Positions 27,201 through 36,286 of a stretch of DNA of 64,000 bases are shown piece after piece. The translations under genes and the position numbers were made by a program. The notes beneath the pieces are model-generated. The model was not told the origin of the DNA. It searched no databases and worked only from the letters and a program-made list of their open reading frames with translations. Within the stretch, counting starts at the first letter, position 1. The number at the start of each line of letters is the position of its first letter. This stretch comes from JADCGM01 sp943370355 (GTDB lineage Bacteria; Pseudomonadota; Alphaproteobacteria; Sphingomonadales; Sphingomonadaceae): contig CALRQP020000004.1 of assembly GCA_943370355.1 (NCBI GenBank), positions 85,037-149,036 on the forward strand, written 5' to 3'.

Positions 27201-30200
27201 GGCGGCGGCCGCTGGGTCATCTACTCGGCAGATCCGTCCGCCGACAGCTTCGGCGGCCTGACCAGCGGCAATGTCGCGCGTTGGGGTGTGTCGCAAGCGA
27301 CGGCCGCCGCGGGCGGTGTCAGTGCATCGGGCAACACCTACGCCTTCGGCTTCAAGCCGACCGTCACCGCCACGGCACTGAACAAGTCGAAGATCTACGG
27401 CGACGCACTGACGCTTGGGTCGGCGCAGGGCGGCGACTTCACCGTGGCCGGGCTCGTCAATGCTGCGGCGTTCGGTAATGTCTTTTCGCCCGATACGCTC
27501 GGCACCGTCACGCTCGCCTCGGCGGGCGCAGTACAAACGGCCAATGCCGGAAGCTACGCAATCACCATTTCGCCCGGCTTTGCGCCCGCGGGGTATACCG
27601 AGGCGACGGTCAACGGCACCCTGACCGTAAATCAGCGGACGCTGGGCGCAGCGCTGACCGGCGCGATCAGCAAGACCTATGACGCAACAACCAACGCGCC
27701 GCTGTCTGCCGGCAATTATTCGCTGAGCAATCTCGCCAACGGCAATTCGATCACCATAACGAAGACGTCGGGAACCTATAGCTCGGCGAATGTCGGGACC
27801 AACCTCGGCGTGAGCGTCACGCTCGCCGCGGGTGACTTCGCACCCGGGAACGGCACCCTGCTCAGCAACTATATCCTGCCGGTCAGCGTCTCCAGCTCAA
27901 GCGGCATCATCAATGCCCGGCAGCTCACCGCCTCGATCATCAATCCCGTCACGAAGGTCTACGACGCAACAGGCGGCGCGAGCATCGCCAGTGCCAATGT
28001 CGCCTTGAACGGATTCGTTGCCGGGCAAGGTGCGACCGTTGCCAATCTGACCGGCACCTACGGAACCACAAGCAACCCGATCGTCAATGCCGGCACCAAC
28101 CTCGCCGTCAACGCAACGCTCGGCGTGGCCAATGTGACCGCCAACAGCGGCACGGCGCTCTCCAACTATCTGGTTCCCACCATCGTCAGCGGCAATGTCG
28201 GTACGATCACGCCGAAGCCGCTCGCGGCGTCGCTGATCGGCACGACCCAGAAAATCTTCGACGGGACCGTCTCGGCGGTCCTCAATCAGTCGAACTTCCA
28301 GGTCTCTGGCTTCGTCGGCAACGACGGCGCGACGGTCACGCAAACCGTCGGCAGCTATGTCAGCCCGAACGCCGGCTCCGGCCTCAATGTCTCGAGCAAT
28401 GTCACGCTGGCGGCGACCGGAAACACGCTGCTCAGCAACTATCTGCTGCCCGGCAACGTGTCGGGCGCCATCGGCAAAATCACGCCGAAGTTGCTGGGCG
28501 GCTCGCTGACCGGCACGGCGAGCAAGGTCTATAATGGCAGCCAGACGATCCAGCTCGCCGGCAGCAACGTCACTCTGAGCGGCTTCGTCGGCACCGACGG
28601 CGCGACGATCGGCGCGCTGACCGGTACACTGGCCAGCCCGAACGTCGGGACGGCCATCACGACATCCGCGACGCTGGTGCCGCAGAATGTGACGGCGACC
28701 GGCAATACGCTGCTGAGCAACTATCAGCTGCCGTCATCGATAACCGGGGCTATCGGCAGCGTCACCGCACGGCCGCTGAGCGCCTCGCTCGTCGGGTTCA
28801 CGAGCAAGACGTACGACGGTACGACGTCTGCGACGCTGGTGTCTTCCAACTTCCAGCTGACCGGTTTCGTCCAGGGCCAGGGCGCGCAGGTGACGCAGAC
28901 CGTCGGCACCTATGACAGCAAGGATGCCGCCGACGCGATCGGTGTCACCGCGAGCCTCACCTCCGGAAATTTCACCGCGAACCAGGGCACGCTGCTCAGC
29001 AATTACCAGCTGCCGACCTCTGCGACGGGCGCAATCGGCCAGATCAATTCAAAGCAGCTGACCGGTGTTGTCGTCGGGCCGGTTTCGAAGACTTACGACG
29101 GATCGAATAACGCGCCCCTGACCGGCGCGAACATCGTCCTGTCCGGGTTCGTCGCGGGCGAAGGCGTGACGATCGACAGCGTCAGCGGGCAATATGCCAC
29201 CACGGATGCAGGTAGCGGCATCCTCGTCACCGCCGACCCCGCTTCGGCTGCCGTCACGCCTGTCGGTACGACGAACCTCAACAATTACGACGCGCCGCTC
29301 AGCATCACCGGCGCGGTCGGCACGATCACGCAACGTCCGGTTACCGCCGTGCTCGGCGGGACGATCAGCAAAGTCTACGACGGCACCACCGCCGCGTCGC
29401 TCGCCAACGCGACCTACACGCTGACCAACCTGCTCGGCGGCGACAATCTGATCGTGAACGGGCCGCAGTTCGGCAGTTACGACACCGCCAATGTCGGCAT
29501 CCGCAAGCTTGTGACCGTCGATGGGCTGACGCTCAGCGGGACTTCGGTCGGCAATTACACGCTGCAAAGCGCGAGCATTTCGGCGCGGATCGGCACGATC
29601 ACCAAGCGAACCCTGACCGCGATCCTGACCGGCACGGCGAGCAAAGTTTATGATGGCACCACGACGGCCAGCCTTGATTCCACGAACTTCCTGATCGGTA
29701 ACCTCGTTGCCGGTGAATCGCTGACTGTTGTGCCGCAGACCGGAACCTATGCGACCAAAAATGCCGGAAGCGGTATTGGCGTCACCGCGACGATTGGCGC
29801 GGCGGCCTATGTCGAAGGCTCGGGCACTCTGATCGGCAATTACGTGCTGCCGACCGAAGCCGTCGGGAGCATCGGTGAGATTCTGCGCCGCCAGCTCACC
29901 GCGACGACGGCCGCATCGACGACCAGGGTCTATGACGCGACGACCACCATTGCGCTGTCCGCCAACAATCTCGTCGTCAGCAACTTTGCCGACGGCGAAG
30001 GCGCGGCGGTGGGTCAGGCGACCGGCACCTTCGCAACCGCCAACGCCGGCACCGGAATCGCGATCACGGCGACACTGAGCCCCGGACTGCTGACGGCGGA
30101 CAGCCTTACCGATTTGTCCAACTATGTGCTGCCGACCGAACTCACCGGAGCCAAGGGTTCGATCACCGTACGGCCGCTTACCGTGGCGCTGACCGGGCCG

Positions 30201-31604
30201 GTGACGAAGACCTATGACGGCAACACCACCGCGACGCTCGCGGCGAGCAATTATGTGCTTAACAACACCATCGCAGGCGACGCGATCGCGCTCAACAACC
30301 CGACCGTAGGCACCTACAACAGCAAGGATGCCGCAACTGGCAAGATGGTCACGGTCACCGGTCTTGCGCTGACCGGAACCGCCGCGCGCAACTATTCGCT
30401 GTCGGTGACGAGCGTCGCCAACACCGTCGGCACGATCACGCCGAAGCAGCTTTCGGCCGTGCTGACCGGCACGGTCACCAAAGTCTACAACGGTACGACG
30501 GCGGCCCCCGTGACGGCCTCGAACATCGCCGTCAGCGGCTTCTTACAGGGCGAAAGCGCGACCGTCAGCTCCGTGGGCACATCGACCTATGCAACTGCGA
30601 ACGCCGGGACGGGCTTGACCGTCACGAGCGTGCTGAGCGCCGGCAATCTGTCGGCGGGCGGCACGACGAGCCTCGCGAATTATGAGGTCCCCGCTTCCGC
30701 CAGCGGCGCGATCGGGACGATTTCCCAGGCGACTCTGACCTATGTCGCCAGCCCGGCGACCCGCCCGCAGCTGCAGCCCAACCCGGCCTTTACCGGCACC
30801 GTGACGGGCTTCGTGACCGGCGAAACGGCTGACAAGAACACCACCGGGACGCTGGCCTTCACCACGACCGCCGACACGTCGAGCGCGCAGGGCATGTATC
30901 CGATCAACGGCGGCGGGCTGACCGCAGCCAATTACACCTTCGTCCAGGCTCCCGCCAATGCGACGGCGCTGACCATCGCCGCGCCGGCGACAAGTTCCGC
31001 ACCGGCCGATGTGTCGATTCGCCCGTCGGCGGTGACGTCAACCGTTACGCAAGCCGCAGCGCCAGTTGCGGCACCGGCCCCTGCCCCGGCGCCCGCGCCT
31101 GCCCCGGCGCCTGCTGCAGCGGCACCAGCGGACACGTCCTCGTCGTCGTCGTCCTCGTCGTCTTCGTCATCCTCCGGCGGCTCGGACAAACCGGCGGACG
31201 CCAAGTCCGACGCTGCGCCTGCCTCGAGCGGCAGCAGCGGCGGCGGCACGACGACCACAGCGGCTCCCGCCGCAGCACCCTCCGCCTCCGGTGGCGGCGA
31301 CAAGGCAGCCGCCCCTGCGCCCGAGGCTCCGAAGGCGAACGCCCTGCCGCCGCCGCCGCCCGTCGATCCGCTGCCGCCCTCACCCGTCGGCGACACCAAA
31401 CCCGCCACGCCGCCGGATCCCGCCGACAAGGGCGATCCGGTGCTCGCGTCCGCCGGCGGCGACAAGCCGCCGCCGCCACCCGGTGCCGGTACCAACAGCG
31501 TCACCGTCGCACCCGGCGTCAGTGTCGAGGCACCGCCGTCCAATCGTGCGCTGAGCAATGCCGCCGACCAGCGCTTCAGCGAAACCGGGGACCTCGACAT
31601 ATGA
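24258..31604 (+). CDS. Two-partner-secretion exoprotein (FhaB-like TpsA) with YDG repeats
   Basis: A 2448-residue exported protein. A signal peptide ends near TALAQG (residue 37). The TPS domain (about 38-160) carries NPNGVLIG at 119-126, the motif recognised by TpsB transporters. A beta-helix-like stalk follows to about residue 1030. Eleven MBG/YDG-type repeats (K-x-Y-D-G-T, about 94 residues each) fill roughly 1130-2160. The tail is low complexity: Pro-Ala runs, a run of about 13 Ser, and Pro-rich segments. Its transporter is at 38259, five genes on. The ATGA overlap couples it to the CHAT gene. Probable adhesin; no toxin domain is visible at the C-terminus. Confidence 0.88.
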   Translation: MAKPGLSSVRYAQRAASRLALLCAGSTLAATTALAQGLTGGSVAAGSAQIGATVAGQTTITQTTSKAVINWQGFSVGSGEAVRFVQPDRNSVTLNRVIGGNVSKIDGSLSANGQVWLLNPNGVLIGNGGRISAAGFLATTRSLSDADFLAGRNNFSGDGNALIGNAGSISVDNGYAILAGGKVDNSGLVEANLGEVVLAAGKSFTLDLSGDKLISFAITTPLEVLPDGGAVSNSGTLRADGGRVLVTARSAAAIVDSVINMSGVVQARSADVVDGEVILDGGDAGTVNVGGTLDAGGKASGQTGGRIVVLGNTIVAGDTAKLDASGDAGGGEVYLGGGWQGSSVLTGRGNATRVAVLGGASLDASAITRGNGGTIVAWSDVTNADSVTRAYGNFRADGGATGGDGGRIETSGHFLDTAGVTGSASSILGKGGEWLFDPFNITIVSTTPMAGGFGTDGAGGQLWTPNAVGSQVSTADIQNFLNAGTNVTISTGLAGSAGSEAGNITAAAPISKSAGGNVTLKLVAANSIDFSGSISVLGQGTGALNVALEAGHSISLTGGAAFIDTNGGNFSAKLINGDALRGGEFISNQKSIQTGAGSIELRSTYTGPGTSTVSIINDSNSHLQTTTGAITLAAGDQGTIDNLGALTTVSGKITFSTGGGVGAFINTDSDGGTLTTTSGNIDLLGGADAAIVSGASINTSGALTISGELGSTATLFGSIFVVNGISVTAGTSIDNQAILNTSNSALNFTLLGRGTDQMAALMIDTSGAVDTGSGAITMAATGGTINLHGPTISAGNMSFTADAVAVGDFGAGSVGSVSGNNIDLITDALTFASSSGVGGPEGFIGTKITLKPTSDATSICVADTACNNGQLRLSSPDFRYLNTNMLIVGSATGTGTLTVNLTPAGQPAATNRTTIFQMGGAGGFADIFALPPLSTSNTLRIIAGGDVKLEAGSQFNFAGNLDLIAGGKFLNGAGSTALNSSGGGRWVIYSADPSADSFGGLTSGNVARWGVSQATAAAGGVSASGNTYAFGFKPTVTATALNKSKIYGDALTLGSAQGGDFTVAGLVNAAAFGNVFSPDTLGTVTLASAGAVQTANAGSYAITISPGFAPAGYTEATVNGTLTVNQRTLGAALTGAISKTYDATTNAPLSAGNYSLSNLANGNSITITKTSGTYSSANVGTNLGVSVTLAAGDFAPGNGTLLSNYILPVSVSSSSGIINARQLTASIINPVTKVYDATGGASIASANVALNGFVAGQGATVANLTGTYGTTSNPIVNAGTNLAVNATLGVANVTANSGTALSNYLVPTIVSGNVGTITPKPLAASLIGTTQKIFDGTVSAVLNQSNFQVSGFVGNDGATVTQTVGSYVSPNAGSGLNVSSNVTLAATGNTLLSNYLLPGNVSGAIGKITPKLLGGSLTGTASKVYNGSQTIQLAGSNVTLSGFVGTDGATIGALTGTLASPNVGTAITTSATLVPQNVTATGNTLLSNYQLPSSITGAIGSVTARPLSASLVGFTSKTYDGTTSATLVSSNFQLTGFVQGQGAQVTQTVGTYDSKDAADAIGVTASLTSGNFTANQGTLLSNYQLPTSATGAIGQINSKQLTGVVVGPVSKTYDGSNNAPLTGANIVLSGFVAGEGVTIDSVSGQYATTDAGSGILVTADPASAAVTPVGTTNLNNYDAPLSITGAVGTITQRPVTAVLGGTISKVYDGTTAASLANATYTLTNLLGGDNLIVNGPQFGSYDTANVGIRKLVTVDGLTLSGTSVGNYTLQSASISARIGTITKRTLTAILTGTASKVYDGTTTASLDSTNFLIGNLVAGESLTVVPQTGTYATKNAGSGIGVTATIGAAAYVEGSGTLIGNYVLPTEAVGSIGEILRRQLTATTAASTTRVYDATTTIALSANNLVVSNFADGEGAAVGQATGTFATANAGTGIAITATLSPGLLTADSLTDLSNYVLPTELTGAKGSITVRPLTVALTGPVTKTYDGNTTATLAASNYVLNNTIAGDAIALNNPTVGTYNSKDAATGKMVTVTGLALTGTAARNYSLSVTSVANTVGTITPKQLSAVLTGTVTKVYNGTTAAPVTASNIAVSGFLQGESATVSSVGTSTYATANAGTGLTVTSVLSAGNLSAGGTTSLANYEVPASASGAIGTISQATLTYVASPATRPQLQPNPAFTGTVTGFVTGETADKNTTGTLAFTTTADTSSAQGMYPINGGGLTAANYTFVQAPANATALTIAAPATSSAPADVSIRPSAVTSTVTQAAAPVAAPAPAPAPAPAPAPAAAAPADTSSSSSSSSSSSSSGGSDKPADAKSDAAPASSGSSGGGTTTTAAPAAAPSASGGGDKAAAPAPEAPKANALPPPPPVDPLPPSPVGDTKPATPPDPADKGDPVLASAGGDKPPPPPGAGTNSVTVAPGVSVEAPPSNRALSNAADQRFSETGDLDI
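27650..30740 (+). repeat. Array of 11 YDG-type coding repeats
   Basis: Repeats of about 270-290 bp encode a module beginning near T-x-x-K-x-Y-D-G-T-T. The conserved Tyr-Asp/Asn positions fall near 27673, 27958, 28255, 28530, 28810, 29093, 29378, 29648, 29930, 30213 and 30485. Copies differ clearly in sequence, so the array is old rather than freshly expanded. A related MBG-like unit (KIYGD) precedes it near 27390. Confidence 0.75.
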
Positions 31605-34600
31605 TCGCGCTCGTCGCCCTTGCCGCAGCCGCGACCGCTGCCGCGACGCCGGCCAATCCGGGCACGCCGCTCAAGGAGAGCCTGTCGGGCGAAACCTGCG
31701 TCTCGCGTCCGCGCACCGAGGCGCGCGCCGCCGCGGGCTTGCCGACCGATCTCGCCATCACCTGCCTCGACAAGCCGGCCGGCAGCGTCCGCTATGCCAA
31801 TGCCGGCTCGCCAATCCCCGCCGGCGACGTCGGCAAGCCGGCCCTTCTGGCGGCGTTCGAATCCAGCCGTATCTGGGCAGAAGCCAAGCAGCGCATGAAC
31901 TGCGAGCCGCAGAGCTGGGTCCCCGACAGTCCGACGCCGGTGCTGGTGGTCCCGTGCCGGTTGCGCACGGGCGGTTGGCCCACGCTGGTTCTCGCCAAGG
32001 CGGACGGCAATGTCCTGACCATCGCCGAAGCCGCGCCATCGATCTATCCCGCGCTCCGGGCGATCTTCAAACTGCCACCAGCAGCCGGCGGCCGGACCGA
32101 GCAGATAGCCCAGGTCCAGTCCTTCTGGGCTCAGAAGATCGTACTCGCCAGCGCTGTCGACATCGACCGCGAACGCACGCTGCTCCGCGACGCACGTACC
32201 GCAAGCAGCCTTGCCCGCTACGAGGAAGCCGAGGAGCTATTCCGCAAGACGCTCGAAGTGCAGACCCGGCTGTTCGGCGAGAATGATACCACCGCGGCCG
32301 ACATCCTGATGGACCTCGCGCTGACCGTCAGTAACCAGGGGCGCGCCGACGAGGCCGAAGCGCTGTTCCGCCGGGCCGGGCCGATCATGGCCCAGTCCGC
32401 TAACCCGGCCGACCGGGCGCGGCTGTCGACCTATCGTGGCTATGAAGCGTCCAACCGCGGCGATTATGAAGCGGCGCTCGCCAATGCCGCCTCGGCGACG
32501 GCGCAATGGCGCGCGATCGCCAATCCACAGGGCGGCGACCTTGGCTCGCCGACCGCGCAGACACTCATCGCGCAAGGCGAACTCGCGATGTCGCGCAACC
32601 TCGAAGCACGCATGATGCTGCGCACCGGCAATCTCGACGGTGCTTATGCGGCTGCCGGCGAGGCACTGATCACCCTCGACAAGATCGACGGCGAGCCGCG
32701 CTGGTGGCGCTCCGACGTGCTGATCACTCTGGGATCGGTGGCGATTGCGCAGAAACGCGTTGCTGCTGCTGAAACCTATTTCAACAGCGCGCTGGCGCTC
32801 CGGCAGCAGATTTTCGGCGAAGGCGTCGGCACGATGCGAGTCCGCGCCGCGCTCGGCAAAGCCTATCAGCAGGAAAATCTCAACACCTCGGCGATCGTCA
32901 CCTATCGCGAGGCGTTCAAGATCGCGAAGACGTTGCCCAAGGAGCAGAATCCGCTCACCAACAATGACCTGGTGCCCTTCGCAGCGGCGATCACCGAATT
33001 CGCGAAGACGCTAACCGATCCCAAGGAAAAGCAGGGCCTGTATGCGGAGGCCTTCGACGCCTTCCAGCTGATCCGCTCGCCGCTCATCGACAAGACGATC
33101 GACCAGACCTCTGCCCGCCTCGCGGCAAGCGACCCCGCGATCGGTGCGCTGATCCGCGACCTGCAGGAAGCCGACCGCGCATTGGCCACGTCACGCGTCC
33201 GCCTCGCGGCGCAACAGTCGATGCCGCAAGCCGACCGCAGCGCACAGGTCGAGGACAAGCTGACCGAGGATATCGCGCGCTTCGCGGCCGAAGGCGTCCG
33301 CCTGCGCCAGACGATTGACGCGAAATTCCCCGAGTTTGCTGCGCTGAGCGCACCGAAAGCGCTCAAGCTCGACGCGCTGCGCGCCCGCCTTGGGCCGAGC
33401 GAGGGCATTGTCTCCTTCCTGATCGGGCGAAACCGGTCGTTCATCCAGCTCGTGCGCCGTGACGGCATCTTCATCGGCCAGATCCCGCTCGGCGAGGGCG
33501 AAATCCGCACTGCGATCAAAGGCTTGCGCCGCTCGCTCGAAATTCAGGGCGGCTCGGTCAACGACTTCGACATTGCCGCGTCGAACCAGCTTTACAAGGA
33601 CCTGTTCTCGGACATCGAGAGTTCGATGGCGGGGCTCGACCATCTGGTTGTCGTGCCCGCCGGACCGCTGTCCAGCATCCCCTTCTCGCTGCTCGTAACC
33701 AGCGCGCCGAAGAGCGACGACTATCGCGCCGCCGACTGGCTCGTGAAGAAATTCGCAATCGCGCATACCCCGTCGCTGGCGGCATTTGTCGCACTGCGCT
33801 CGACGCGGCCCGCCAAGGCTCCCGACCTGCCGCTACTCGCATTTGCCGATCCCGTACTCGGGCCGGCCGGGCATGGCGGCTCAGCGATCGGCAAGGCGGT
33901 GACCGTCGTGAACGACACCTGTCGCAACAGCCCGGTGATGCCGGCCGAACTGCTGCTGTCGCTATCGTCGCTGCCTGACACGTACCGAGAAGTGCAGACC
34001 GTCGCCAGCACGCTCGGGGCTGACCCTGCCACGTCGATACATTCGCAGGCCCGCGCCAACGAGAGCGAGTTCCGCGCCCAGGACTTGGGCCGATATCGGA
34101 TCCTGTATTTCGCGACCCACGGGCTGCTGCCCGGCGAACTGAAGTGCCAGGCCGAACCGGGCTTGGTGCTGACCCCACCGCCGACTGTCGCCAAGGAGCG
34201 TGCTGGTGACGGACTGCTCGAGGCGAGTGAGATCGCCGGCCTGTCCGTCAACGCCGATCTTGTCGTGCTGTCGGCTTGCAACACCGCCTCCGGCGGCGGC
34301 GCGCTGGGCGGCGAGTCTCTGTCTGGCCTTTCAGAGGCCTTCTTCCACGCCGGGGCGCGCAACATGCTGATCAGCCACTGGCAGGTGCCGTCGGGCGCGA
34401 CGACCGATTTGATGGCCGGCCTGTTCGGATCGCTTGCCAGCGCAGGCGGTGCGTCGGATGCGCTTCGAATATCGCAAATGAAACTCATCGCGCAGGACCG
34501 AACGTCGCATCCCTTCTTCTGGGCCGCGTTCGTGCTGATGGGCGACGGCAGCGGCGCGCAGGCCGCCGCACCGACCCCGCCGCCTGCGCCGGTGGTAGCA

Positions 34601-34609
34601 TCAAAATGA
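31601..34609 (+). CDS. Exported TPR-CHAT domain peptidase
   Basis: A 1002-residue protein starting within the stop of the exoprotein gene (ATGA). A short hydrophobic N-terminus (MIALVALAAAATAAATPA) looks like a signal peptide. TPR-type repeats lie at about 200-480. A coiled segment precedes the C-terminal CHAT domain, whose caspase-like dyad is intact: His840 in FATHG and Cys893 in LSACNTASGG. CHAT proteins are clan CD peptidases. Sitting between a TPS exoprotein and its transporter genes, it could process or quality-control the exoprotein; this is inference. An extracytoplasmic CHAT protein is less common than a cytoplasmic one. Confidence 0.85.
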   Translation: MIALVALAAAATAAATPANPGTPLKESLSGETCVSRPRTEARAAAGLPTDLAITCLDKPAGSVRYANAGSPIPAGDVGKPALLAAFESSRIWAEAKQRMNCEPQSWVPDSPTPVLVVPCRLRTGGWPTLVLAKADGNVLTIAEAAPSIYPALRAIFKLPPAAGGRTEQIAQVQSFWAQKIVLASAVDIDRERTLLRDARTASSLARYEEAEELFRKTLEVQTRLFGENDTTAADILMDLALTVSNQGRADEAEALFRRAGPIMAQSANPADRARLSTYRGYEASNRGDYEAALANAASATAQWRAIANPQGGDLGSPTAQTLIAQGELAMSRNLEARMMLRTGNLDGAYAAAGEALITLDKIDGEPRWWRSDVLITLGSVAIAQKRVAAAETYFNSALALRQQIFGEGVGTMRVRAALGKAYQQENLNTSAIVTYREAFKIAKTLPKEQNPLTNNDLVPFAAAITEFAKTLTDPKEKQGLYAEAFDAFQLIRSPLIDKTIDQTSARLAASDPAIGALIRDLQEADRALATSRVRLAAQQSMPQADRSAQVEDKLTEDIARFAAEGVRLRQTIDAKFPEFAALSAPKALKLDALRARLGPSEGIVSFLIGRNRSFIQLVRRDGIFIGQIPLGEGEIRTAIKGLRRSLEIQGGSVNDFDIAASNQLYKDLFSDIESSMAGLDHLVVVPAGPLSSIPFSLLVTSAPKSDDYRAADWLVKKFAIAHTPSLAAFVALRSTRPAKAPDLPLLAFADPVLGPAGHGGSAIGKAVTVVNDTCRNSPVMPAELLLSLSSLPDTYREVQTVASTLGADPATSIHSQARANESEFRAQDLGRYRILYFATHGLLPGELKCQAEPGLVLTPPPTVAKERAGDGLLEASEIAGLSVNADLVVLSACNTASGGGALGGESLSGLSEAFFHAGARNMLISHWQVPSGATTDLMAGLFGSLASAGGASDALRISQMKLIAQDRTSHPFFWAAFVLMGDGSGAQAAAPTPPPAPVVASK

Positions 34610-35340
34610 GGTCGATGGGACTGATTGCGCTGCTGCTTGCAGCTGCAGCCGCCCCCGTCGCGGCGCAGCTTGTGGTGCTTGATTCCTATGGCAGCACGCT
34701 GAAACCCGGTATGCGCGTCGAAGCGTCCCGTCAGATCGATGTGCCCGAAGGCGCGCGGGTCAGCTTCATCGCCCCCGATGGTCGCACCGTAACCTACAAT
34801 GGCGCGTACAGCGGCCCGGCGATGCGCGGACCGGTCATTGCCGCCGATCCGAAAGCGGCGCTGGCCGCGCTGATTGGCGAGCGCAATGCCCGGACCAACT
34901 CGGTTGCGACGGTCCGCGGCGCAGGTACCGCTGCCCCGCTGCCCGACCCCTGGCTCATCGACATCAGCCGCCCGGGCCAGCGCTGCGTGCGCGAGGGCGA
35001 GCCGCAGATCTGGTGGCGTCCGCAGGCTGTCACAACCGAAGAATTCAACATCTATCCGCTCGACAAATCCTGGGTTGCCGACATGAGCTGGGAAGCTGGC
35101 ACCGACCGGATGGAGGCGCCCGACCTGTGGCGGCTTGCCGCAGAGAAGATTTATATCGTCCGCACCGGCATCCAGGAGGATGCGGTCACCGTAAATGTGA
35201 TACCGGAATCGGTGAGTGGCGAGCTGATGTTGACGGCCTGGATGCTCGAAAAGGGATGTACCCAGCAGGCGGATGCGTTCCTTCGCCGCATTGCCGGGGA
35301 GCAGAATGGGGCACAAGGTTCGATGACGGCAGCGAAATAG
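34606..35340 (+). CDS. Secreted protein of unknown family, paralogue 1
   Basis: A 244-residue exported protein; the ATG overlaps the CHAT stop (ATGA). A signal peptide ends at APVAAQ. The mature part starts QLVVLDSYGSTLKPG and contains PDPWLIDISRPG, RCVREGE, IWWRP and EKGCTQQADA. These blocks are shared with the next gene, so the two are duplicates. Two cysteines (in RCVREGE and KGCTQQ) are conserved in both and could form a disulfide. I know no function for this family. Translational coupling to the CHAT gene suggests a shared process, perhaps as its substrate or regulator. Confidence 0.7.
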   Translation: MRSMGLIALLLAAAAAPVAAQLVVLDSYGSTLKPGMRVEASRQIDVPEGARVSFIAPDGRTVTYNGAYSGPAMRGPVIAADPKAALAALIGERNARTNSVATVRGAGTAAPLPDPWLIDISRPGQRCVREGEPQIWWRPQAVTTEEFNIYPLDKSWVADMSWEAGTDRMEAPDLWRLAAEKIYIVRTGIQEDAVTVNVIPESVSGELMLTAWMLEKGCTQQADAFLRRIAGEQNGAQGSMTAAK

Positions 35341-35443
35341 CCAGCGTATAGCGTTTGCGTAGATTTCATCCGGACGGCAGCGCAACAATTGTGTTACGCC
35401 CCGCCAACCGAGCAAATTTCAGATTGAAGGCGGAGGCACACAC

Positions 35444-36157
35444 ATGACCAAGATGATCACCAAGCTTCTGGTGGCAGCGGCGCTGGTTTTGCCGGCAACG
35501 GCAATGGCAGCTCAGCTCGTCGTTCTCGACGCGCGCGGCGGTACGTTCAAGCCCGGCCAGACGATCGACAGCACCAAGCCCATCACTCTCAAGGAAGGCG
35601 AGCGCCTGACCGTCATCGGTCCGGACGGCCGCAGCGTCGCGCTCAAGGGTCCGTTCAGCGGCCCGGCGATGGTCGCGTCCGCGTCGGCGTCGGATCCGAA
35701 GCTCGCGCTTGCGGCGCTGATCTCGACCCGCAACGCCCGCTCGAACAGCGTCGGTGCCATTCGCGCCGGTGCGGTCGCTGCCGCTTTGCCCGATCCGTGG
35801 CTCGTCGACATCAGCCGTCCCGGCCCGCGCTGCGTGCGCGAAGGCGAGACGCAGGTCTGGTGGCGTCCGGACTCGAAGGCGGCCGAAGACTTCACCGTCT
35901 ATCCGGTCGACCGTTCGTGGACAGCCGATCTCGGCTGGGATGCCGGCGCGGACCGCATGGAAGCGCCCGAGCTCGCCGCCAAGTCGTCGACCTATATCGT
36001 CAAGAACGGCACGCAGGAAAATGCGATCACCGTCAATGTCATCCCCACGGCGATCGACAACGACATGGTCCTGACCTCGTGGATGCTGGAAAAGGGCTGC
36101 ACGCAGCAGGCTGACGCCTATCTGCGCGTGATCCAGACGAAGACCGGCACCAACTGA
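35444..36157 (+). CDS. Secreted protein of unknown family, paralogue 2
   Basis: A 237-residue paralogue of the preceding gene with its own signal peptide (ALVLPATAMAAQ) and GGCGGAGG ribosome binding site. Conserved blocks are QLVVLDARGGTFKPG, FSGPAM, PDPWLVDISRPG, RCVREGETQVWWRP, DRMEAPEL and MLEKGCTQQADAYL. It lies 103 nt after paralogue 1, and that gap may hold a separate promoter. Function is unknown. Confidence 0.75.
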   Translation: MTKMITKLLVAAALVLPATAMAAQLVVLDARGGTFKPGQTIDSTKPITLKEGERLTVIGPDGRSVALKGPFSGPAMVASASASDPKLALAALISTRNARSNSVGAIRAGAVAAALPDPWLVDISRPGPRCVREGETQVWWRPDSKAAEDFTVYPVDRSWTADLGWDAGADRMEAPELAAKSSTYIVKNGTQENAITVNVIPTAIDNDMVLTSWMLEKGCTQQADAYLRVIQTKTGTN

Positions 36158-36184
36158 TCGCCTGACCTGCTTCGGCAGTTTTTG

Positions 36185-36222
36185 CCCCGGACATCGACCT
36201 GCGCGCAGGTTCATGTCCGGGG
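36185..36222. repeat. 38-bp near-perfect palindrome before the cyclase gene
   Basis: CCCCGGACAT pairs with ATGTCCGGGG around an inner ACCTGC/GCAGGT palindrome; only two central-flank positions are unpaired. Just upstream, CTGC-TTCG-GCAG followed by TTTTT (36168-36184) could be a weak terminator of the paralogue genes. The palindrome has no T tract after it and might be an operator or RNA stabiliser. Confidence 0.5.
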
Positions 36223-36286
36223 ATTTGGCGTATAAGGGTGTTGGCAAATCCGGGTTGGGGAACCCGGCGACTTATTCGGGGGGTGT

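Noticed and set aside
27650..30740. Regular repeats considered as a CRISPR or tandem DNA array
   Set aside because: The period (about 280 bp) and the diverged copies encode protein modules; there are no short identical repeats with unique spacers. No CRISPR array was seen anywhere in the window.
33721..35415. 564-codon open frame on the minus strand
   Set aside because: Antisense to the CHAT gene and paralogue 1; composition is that of a shadow frame.
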